From NCBI GenBank assembly GCA_050743385.1, contig JBOGFJ010000182.1, positions 1-9,530 on the forward strand: DNA of 9,530 nucleotides, read 5' to 3'. Position numbers and translations under genes: made by a program. The notes under the pieces were generated by a model that saw nothing but the letters and a program-made list of their open reading frames with translations, ran no database searches and was not told the origin of the DNA. Shown here piece after piece: positions 5,464 to 9,530 of this stretch (positions are counted from its first letter, which is position 1; each line of letters opens with the position of its first letter). The DNA is from JACDBD01 sp050743385 (GTDB taxonomy: Bacteria; Actinomycetota; Acidimicrobiia; IMCC26256; JACDBD01).

Positions 5464-6323
5464 GCGACCACGAGGGTGCGCTCGTGCTCGTCGGCACGCC
5501 GATCGGCAACCTCGGTGACCTCTCGCCGCGTGCGATCGATGCACTCCGAGACGCCGACGTCATTGCCGCCGAAGACACTCGCCGCACGCGCGCGTTGCTC
5601 TCGCACGCCGGAGTGCCCGCCGGCCGGCGCCTGCGCGCCGTACACGGTCACAACGAACGCCGGCTCGCGGCCGCGATCGTCGAGGAGGTACGGGCCGGTG
5701 CCCGCGTCGTCTACGCCACCGACGCCGGGATGCCCGGGATCTCCGATCCGGGGGAGCGGCTGGTGCGCGCCTGTGTCGACGCCGGACTGGCGGTCGAGAT
5801 CGTGCCCGGCCCCAGCGCGCTCCTGACCGGGCTGGTGGTGTCGGGCCTTCCGACGCAACGGTTCGTCTTCGAGGGCTTCCTGCCGCGGAAGGGCAAGCTC
5901 CGGGCCGAACGGCTCGCGGTCATCGCGGCCGAGCCCCGCACCGTCGTGTTCTACGAGTCGCCGATTCGGATCGCGGGCACCCTCGCCGACCTGGCCGCCG
6001 TGTGCGGCCCCGACCGGGAGGTGGCGGTCGCCCGCGAGCTCACCAAGCGCTTCGAGGAGGTGTGGCGGGGCCGGCTCGGCAACGCCGCCGCCGATCCCGC
6101 GGTGGTCGGCACCCGGGGTGAGTTCGTGGTCGTCGTCGCGCCCGCGCCGGAAGCGACCGAGGCGGTGGGCGACGAGGGTCTCGAGGCAGCCGTCGACGCC
6201 GCCCTCGACACCGGGCTCTCCGCTCGGGACGCGGCCGCGCGGGTGGCTGCAGACCTGGCCGTCCCCAAGCGCCGGGCCTACGACGCCGCTACCCGGCGCT
6301 CCCGGGCACGCGCGCGTTCCTGA
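5460..6323 (+). CDS. rsmI: 16S rRNA (cytidine(1402)-2'-O)-methyltransferase RsmI
   Basis: RsmI uses S-adenosylmethionine to methylate the 2'-O of C1402 in the 16S decoding centre. The 287-residue protein shows the family motifs in order: VGTPIGNLGDLS (11-22), AEDTRRTRALLSH, HNERR, YATDAGMPGISDPGERLV, VPGPSALLTGL, FEGFLPRKGK, ESPIRIAGTL and ARELTKRFEEVWRG. The length matches the usual 275-290. GTG 5460 is chosen because it gives the normal N-terminus, overlaps the DUF192 stop by 4 bp (GTGA), and has GAGGTGAAGG just upstream. The 3' end runs 35 bp into the convergent AbrB-type gene. The tail is basic (TRRSRARARS). Identification is very secure. Confidence 0.96.
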   Translation: MSDHEGALVLVGTPIGNLGDLSPRAIDALRDADVIAAEDTRRTRALLSHAGVPAGRRLRAVHGHNERRLAAAIVEEVRAGARVVYATDAGMPGISDPGERLVRACVDAGLAVEIVPGPSALLTGLVVSGLPTQRFVFEGFLPRKGKLRAERLAVIAAEPRTVVFYESPIRIAGTLADLAAVCGPDREVAVARELTKRFEEVWRGRLGNAAADPAVVGTRGEFVVVVAPAPEATEAVGDEGLEAAVDAALDTGLSARDAAARVAADLAVPKRRAYDAATRRSRARARS

Positions 6324-6552
6324 GGCCGGCAACGCATCCCTCGCACACGAGCTTGCCCGAGTACTCCACGAGCGTGGTGCTGTCGCCACAGAACACGCAC
6401 CGCTGCTCGAGCTTGGTGAGCACGATGCTGGCGCCGTCGACCGCGATCTCGACCAGGTCACCCTCGCGGATGCCGAACACCCGGCGCATCTCCGCCGGGA
6501 GCACGACCCTCCCGAGGGAGTCGACCTTGCGGGTCATGCCGGTCGCGTGCAC
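6289..6552 (-). CDS. abrB: AbrB/SpoVT-type transcription factor with C-terminal zinc ribbon
   Basis: The 87-residue protein begins with an AbrB swapped-hairpin DNA-binding domain: MHATGMTRKVDSLGRVVLP, then AEMRRVFGIREGDLVEI (residues 1-36). This closely parallels B. subtilis AbrB (MKSTGIVRKVDELGRVVIP). That match supports GTG at 6552-6550 over the internal ATG at 6537. The C-terminal half is a compact zinc ribbon, CVFCG (C52, C55) and CEGC (C70, C73), a form also seen in clostridial AbrB proteins. It likely acts as a dimer or tetramer repressing AT-rich targets as a transition-state-type regulator; targets are unknown. GGGG/GGTGG about 6-10 bp upstream may be the ribosome site. It is divergent from metG and its 3' end overlaps rsmI by 35 bp. 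The symbol follows homology and position. Confidence 0.9.
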   Translation of the reverse strand: MHATGMTRKVDSLGRVVLPAEMRRVFGIREGDLVEIAVDGASIVLTKLEQRCVFCGDSTTLVEYSGKLVCEGCVAGLRNARVPGSAG

Positions 6553-6598
6553 GCGCCACCCCTCGCGGAATCGGCCCGGCCTCTCCAGGGCCGCTCGA

Positions 6599-6605
6599 TA
6601 TCGTA
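6599..6605. promoter_or_regulatory. Overlapping -10-like boxes between abrB and metG
   Basis: In the 83-bp divergent spacer, TATCGT (plus, 6599-6604) and TACGAT (minus, 6605-6600) fit the actinobacterial TAnnnT -10 pattern on opposite strands and share five bases. They would give a leader of about 24 nt for metG and about 40 nt for abrB. No good -35 is seen for either. Support is positional and weak. Confidence 0.3.
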
Positions 6606-6635
6606 GGCCGCAGTCCCCGACCCGGGTGCGGTGAG

Positions 6636-8336
6636 ATGACCCGCCATCTGATCACGAGCGCGCTGCCCTACATCAACGGGGTCAAGCACCTGGGCACCCT
6701 GGTCGGCTCGATGCTTCCGGCGGACGTGTACGCGCGCTATCTCCGTCTCCGCGGGGAGGAGGTCCTCTTCATCTGCGCGACCGACGAGCACGGCACTCCG
6801 GCGGAGCTCGCCGCGCTCGAGGAGGGTCTCGACGTCGCCGAGTACTGCCGGCGCCAGCACGCCGTCCAGCGCGACCTGGGGGACCGGTTCCAGCTCTCGT
6901 GGGAGCACTTCGGGCGGAGCTCCTCGGAGCAGAACAAGGAGCTGACCCAGCACTTCGCCCGCCGCCTCGAGGACGAGGGTTTCATCGAGGAGCGCGTCAC
7001 CGAGCAGGTGTACTCGGTCGACGACGGCCGCTTCCTCCCCGACCGGTACATCATCGGCACCTGCCCCCACTGCGGCTACGAGGCTGCCCGCGGCGACCAG
7101 TGCGAGAACTGCACCCGGCTGCTCGAGCCGACCGACCTCATCGAGCCCCGCTCTGCGGTCAGCGGGAGCACCAACCTGGAGATCCGGGAGAGCCGCCACC
7201 TCTTCCTCGAGCAGTCGCTGCTGGCCGACGAGGTGCGGGCCTGGATCGACAAGCAGGAGGGCTGGCCCGTGCTGACCACGTCGATCGCGTACAAGTGGCT
7301 CGACGAAGGACTCCGCGACCGCGGGATCACCCGCGAGCTGGAATGGGGTGTCCCGGTCGACCGTCCCGGCTTCGAGGACAAGGTCTTCTACGTGTGGTTC
7401 GACGCACCGATCGAGTACATCGCCTCCACCAAGGAATGGGCCGACGTCGACCCCGACCACCGCGACTGGCGGAGCTGGTGGTACGACGCCGACGACGTGA
7501 CGTACACGCAGTTCATGGGGAAGGACAACGTCCCGTTCCACACCGTCTCGTTCCCGTGCACGATCATCGGCTCGCGCGAGCCCTGGAAGCTGGCGAGCTA
7601 CATCAAGGCGTTCAACTGGCTCGACTACTACGGCGGCAAGTTCTCCACGAGCAGGGGCGTCGGCGTGTTCATGGACGACGCCCTCGAGGTCCTGCCGGCC
7701 GACTACTGGCGCTACTTCCTGATGGCCAATGCCCCCGAGTCGTCCGACAGCAGCTTCACCTGGGAGGCGTTCGCCGGCGCCGTCAACAAGGACCTCGCCG
7801 ACACCTTCGGCAACTTCGTGAACCGCTGCCTGACGTTCACCGAGCGGGCCGTCGGCCCGCAGGTGCCGGGCGGCGGCGGCGACGGTGACGCCGAACGGGC
7901 GCTGGCTGCCCAGCTGACCGCTCGCGTCGACGCCTACGGCGAGCACCTGGCCGACCGGCAGTTCCGGAAGGCCACCGCCGAGCTGCGCGCGATCTGGGCT
8001 GCCGGGAACGCCTACTGGGAGCAGGCCGAGCCATGGAAGGCCGTGAAGTCCGATCCCGACCGCGCCGCCGTGATCATGCGCACGGGCGTCAACCTCGTCC
8101 GGCTGTTCGCGCTGCTGGCTTCGCCGATCATCCCCGCCAGCGCCGAGCGGGTTCTCGACGCGGTCGCGCCCGGCGCGGCCCCGCGCTGGCCCGACGACGT
8201 CGGTGCCGCCCTGCACGCCCTCGAGCCCGGGGCCGCGTTCTCGGTCCCCGAGGTCCTGTTCCGCAAGCTCGCCGACGACGACATCACCGCCTGGACCGAG
8301 CGCTTCGGGGGCCCCGAGGAAGCGAAATCGGCCTGA
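6636..8336 (+). CDS. metG: Methionyl-tRNA synthetase
   Basis: MetG charges initiator and elongator tRNA with methionine, using ATP, in the cytoplasm. The 566-residue protein has the class I signature near the N-terminus as PYINGVKHLGTLVGS (HIGH-equivalent H18-L-G-T21) and TDEHGTP. It has a zinc knuckle C143-x2-C146 with C156-x2-C159, the methionine-pocket region WFDAPIEYI, the MGKDN-x-x-FH motif, and KFSTS (335-339) in place of KMSKS. The KFSTS/GVFMDDALE form is a recognised subgroup, so it is not a defect. The anticodon-binding domain is intact (NKDLADTFGNFVNR). No C-terminal EMAP-like tRNA-binding domain follows. ATG 6636 directly follows GGTGAG, a tight ribosome site. CCGCA (6608-6612) and TGCGG (6627-6631) could form a stem next to that site. 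Identification is very secure. Confidence 0.97.
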   Translation: MTRHLITSALPYINGVKHLGTLVGSMLPADVYARYLRLRGEEVLFICATDEHGTPAELAALEEGLDVAEYCRRQHAVQRDLGDRFQLSWEHFGRSSSEQNKELTQHFARRLEDEGFIEERVTEQVYSVDDGRFLPDRYIIGTCPHCGYEAARGDQCENCTRLLEPTDLIEPRSAVSGSTNLEIRESRHLFLEQSLLADEVRAWIDKQEGWPVLTTSIAYKWLDEGLRDRGITRELEWGVPVDRPGFEDKVFYVWFDAPIEYIASTKEWADVDPDHRDWRSWWYDADDVTYTQFMGKDNVPFHTVSFPCTIIGSREPWKLASYIKAFNWLDYYGGKFSTSRGVGVFMDDALEVLPADYWRYFLMANAPESSDSSFTWEAFAGAVNKDLADTFGNFVNRCLTFTERAVGPQVPGGGGDGDAERALAAQLTARVDAYGEHLADRQFRKATAELRAIWAAGNAYWEQAEPWKAVKSDPDRAAVIMRTGVNLVRLFALLASPIIPASAERVLDAVAPGAAPRWPDDVGAALHALEPGAAFSVPEVLFRKLADDDITAWTERFGGPEEAKSA

Positions 8337-8349
8337 TTCCTCCGAACCT

Positions 8350-8387
8350 GCGCGCTCAGCGCGCCGGAATCGGCGCGCTCGGCGCGC
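8350..8387 (+). repeat. GC-rich dyads and direct repeat between metG and tatD
   Basis: The 15-mer GCGCGCTCRGCGCGC occurs twice, at 8350-8364 and 8373-8387 (R is A, then G). The first copy is itself an inverted repeat (GCGCGCT-c-AGCGCGC). Between them a stronger hairpin forms: 8358-8366 pairs perfectly over 9 bp with 8371-8379 around a GAAT loop. It fills most of the 70-bp spacer. With no T-run after it, attenuation, processing or mRNA stabilisation are as likely as termination. Confidence 0.6.
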
Positions 8388-8406
8388 AAGAACGGGGGCT
8401 CCGAGG

Positions 8407-9171
8407 GTGACGGGTTGGGTGGACAGCCACTGCCATCTCCAGTCGGTCTCGGGTGACCCGGCCGAGGTGCTGGCGCGGGCACGGGACGCGGGGGTCGAGT
8501 GGCTGGTGTGCGTCGGGACGGACCTGGCGACCTCTCGCGAAGCGGTCGACCTCGCACGCGCGTATCCGCAGCAGGTGCGGGCAACGGTGGGGCTCCATCC
8601 GCATGAGGCTTCGCGGCTCGACGACGAGTGGGATGCGCTCGTCGACCTGACTCGCGCCGACGGGGTCGTGGCGGTGGGCGAGTGCGGGTTCGACCTCCAC
8701 TACGAGCACTCACCCCGCTCCAGCCAGGAGGACGCCTTCCGGGCCCAGATCCGCCTGGCGCACGAGCGCCACCTTCCCCTCGTCATCCACTCTCGCGACG
8801 CATGGGACGACACCTTCCGCGTGCTTCGCGAGGAGAGCCCGCCCCCACGCACGGTGTTCCACTGCTTCACCGGCGGGGCCGACGAGGCCCGCACCGCGCT
8901 CGGGCTCGGTGGCGCCCTCTCGTTCAGCGGCATCGTCTCGTTCCCGAACGCCGACGACCTGCGGGCGGCGGCTGCGGTCACGCCCCCCGACGGCCTCCTC
9001 GTCGAGACCGACGCCCCCTATCTCGCGCCGGTGCCGCACCGCGGCCGGGAGAACGAGCCCTCCCTCGTCGGGGCAGTGGGCGCGGCCCTGGCCTCGGCCC
9101 GGGGGGAGCCGGTGGAGTGGGTGGCGGCCGCCACCGCCGCCACCGCCGGTCGGATCTTCTGCCCCGCTTGA
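8407..9171 (+). CDS. tatD: TatD-family metal-dependent DNase/hydrolase
   Basis: TatD proteins are TIM-barrel metal-dependent hydrolases with 3'-5' exonuclease activity on DNA and RNA in several species. The 254-residue protein keeps all the expected metal ligands: H8 and H10 in DSHCH, E92 in GECGFD, H128 in VIHSRD, H152 in HCFTG and D202 in ETDAPY. The length is typical (about 255-265). GTG 8407 is chosen because VTGWVDSHCH is the normal N-terminus and GAGG immediately precedes it; earlier starts would run through the repeat spacer. It follows metG by 70 bp, the order seen in many Gram-positive genomes. The start codon sits close after GGGGGCTCCGAGG. Family is very secure; the physiological substrate is not known here. 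Confidence 0.94.
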   Translation: MTGWVDSHCHLQSVSGDPAEVLARARDAGVEWLVCVGTDLATSREAVDLARAYPQQVRATVGLHPHEASRLDDEWDALVDLTRADGVVAVGECGFDLHYEHSPRSSQEDAFRAQIRLAHERHLPLVIHSRDAWDDTFRVLREESPPPRTVFHCFTGGADEARTALGLGGALSFSGIVSFPNADDLRAAAAVTPPDGLLVETDAPYLAPVPHRGRENEPSLVGAVGAALASARGEPVEWVAAATAATAGRIFCPA

Positions 9172-9212
9172 GATCGCAGGATTTCGTCCGTTTCGGGGCA
9201 TTTCTGCCCACG

Positions 9213-9242
9213 TTGCGACCCGGGTAGCCGCTTGGCTAGCGT
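9213..9242 (+). promoter_or_regulatory. Putative promoter upstream of the right-end gene
   Basis: TTGCGA (9213-9218) and TAGCGT (9237-9242) are spaced by 18 bp and fit a sigma-A-type promoter with the actinobacterial TAnnnT -10. Transcription would start near 9249. The spacer contains a small dyad TAGCC-gctt-GGCTA (9225-9238) touching the -10. A weak stem GGGCA-tttc-TGCCC (9196-9209) just upstream could mark the end of the tatD transcript. Confidence 0.5.
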
Positions 9243-9284
9243 TCGGGCACCCCAGCCGGCCATGCGACACGGTCACGGACCGGC

Positions 9285-9296
9285 TTCGAGCTCGAA
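9285..9296 (+). repeat. 12-bp perfect palindrome TTCGAGCTCGAA
   Basis: TTCGAGCTCGAA reads identically on both strands and lies in the putative leader of the right-end gene, about 36-47 nt after the predicted transcription start. AGCCGG (9254-9259) and CCGGCT (9280-9285) could form a stem just before it. It may be an operator or an RNA element; nothing known was matched. Confidence 0.45.
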
Positions 9297-9316
9297 CCCT
9301 CGGGAGGGCGGACCCG

Positions 9317-9530
9317 ATCGCCGAGCACAGCCCTCGTACGGCGCCGCGGCAGTCGGCGCACCGGGCCGATCAGCGCTCGCGTCGCTACGCGCGTGCCGTC
9401 AAGCCCTCGCCGGCGCGGGCGCGTCCGCACGACGCCCGGTCGTGGCTCCCGCTGCCCGACCTCGAAGCCCTGCTCCCGATCGACGACCTGATCGAGGAGC
9501 GCGCCCCGGCAGCCGCGCCCACCGCCGGGC
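9317..9530 (+). CDS. 5' end of an unidentified gene, runs off the window (start uncertain)
   Basis: From about 9317 one plus-strand frame is open to the end with 63 of 71 third positions G or C, whereas the ATG-started frame at 9262 has clearly poorer third positions, about 62% by hand count. The reading is AEHSPRTAPRQ after the first codon, then a basic linker, then RSWLPLPDLEALLPIDDLIE and an Ala/Pro-rich tail. No ATG, GTG or TTG occurs in this frame after tatD. Codon 9317 is ATC, 9 bp after GGGAGG (9302-9307), a good ribosome-site spacing. No domain, signal peptide or membrane segment is visible in 71 residues. In B. subtilis the gene after tatD is yabE (G5/3D domains), and rpf genes hold this place in actinobacteria; that is only a positional hint. 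A frameshift from ATG 9262 is the main alternative. Confidence 0.45.
   Translation, partial: MAEHSPRTAPRQSAHRADQRSRRYARAVKPSPARARPHDARSWLPLPDLEALLPIDDLIEERAPAAAPTAG

Noticed and set aside
5100..6461. Long antisense frame across DUF192 and rsmI (453 codons)
   Set aside because: It lies opposite unmistakable RsmI motifs and shows no family features of its own.
6535..6537. ATG at MTRKVDSLGR as the AbrB start
   Set aside because: The five residues before it match the normal AbrB N-terminus (compare MKSTGI), so GTG at 6552 is preferred.
6608..6631. Stem CCGCA/TGCGG as a metG ribosome-site switch
   Set aside because: Only 5 bp with a 14-nt loop in GC-rich DNA; no T-box features (no specifier stem or TGG anti-tRNA bulge) were seen.
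6534..8216. Very long open frame antisense to metG (560 codons)
   Set aside because: It mirrors metG codon by codon, has no recognisable domain, and such frames are routine at this GC content.
9172..9316. c-di-AMP (ydaO/yuaA) riboswitch before an rpf/yabE-type gene
   Set aside because: The position is suggestive, but I could not find the conserved core segments of that riboswitch.
9262..9530. Frame starting at ATG 9262 as the right-end gene
   Set aside because: Its third-position GC is clearly lower (about 62% by hand count) than the +1 neighbouring frame and the peptide is low complexity; kept only as a possible frameshift partner.
1..9530. tRNA genes, CRISPR arrays, IS elements or prophage genes
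   Set aside because: Scanned for cloverleaf ends, spaced repeats, terminal inverted repeats and transposase or integrase motifs; none found.

Overview
The window is high-GC bacterial DNA with GC-rich third codon positions, many GTG starts and several promoters that appear to give leaderless transcripts. Together with a tiny actinobacterial bL37-type ribosomal protein gene, this points to an actinobacterium. The methionyl-tRNA synthetase type and the AbrB/zinc-ribbon gene in the rsmI-metG-tatD block fit an Acidimicrobiia-like lineage. The phylum is reasonably secure; the class is inference.

Left part (1-3848). The 3' end of an acyl-CoA thioesterase-like gene is followed by five same-strand genes, 564-3848, that overlap or abut throughout. 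They encode an Rrf2 regulator, an atypical NAD(P)-binding SDR, a small four-helix membrane protein, and the ATPase and permease of a FetAB-type (UPF0014) transporter. The regulator has Glu8, His12 and two cysteines 20 residues apart (C92/C112), the ligand set of the [2Fe-2S] redox sensor RsrR of Streptomyces venezuelae. Its promoter (TTGATC, 17 bp, TATTAT) appears to start the mRNA at the ATG, and a dyad-symmetric ATCCGGAT operator covers the -10. The reading is an autoregulated redox-sensing operon whose cargo includes a putative metal (iron) exporter.

Middle (3849-6323). A hairpin-rich spacer separates the operon from a 29-codon minus-strand bL37-like gene. Divergent from it, 47 bp away, are a YchF/OLA1-family gene whose P-loop is destroyed, a DUF192 gene and rsmI.

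Right part (5460-9530). The order rsmI>, <abrB, metG>, tatD> matches Bacillus subtilis, where abrB also lies in reverse between yabC (rsmI) and metS. After tatD come a promoter-like site, a 12-bp palindrome and the 5' end of a gene that runs off the window.

Two genes (fetA and the right-end gene) have convincing coding frames that reach back beyond any ATG, GTG or TTG. Each could begin at an ATC codon, which is unusual and should be tested against sequencing error. No tRNA, rRNA, CRISPR array, insertion sequence or phage gene was seen, and no gene-free stretch exceeds 300 bases.
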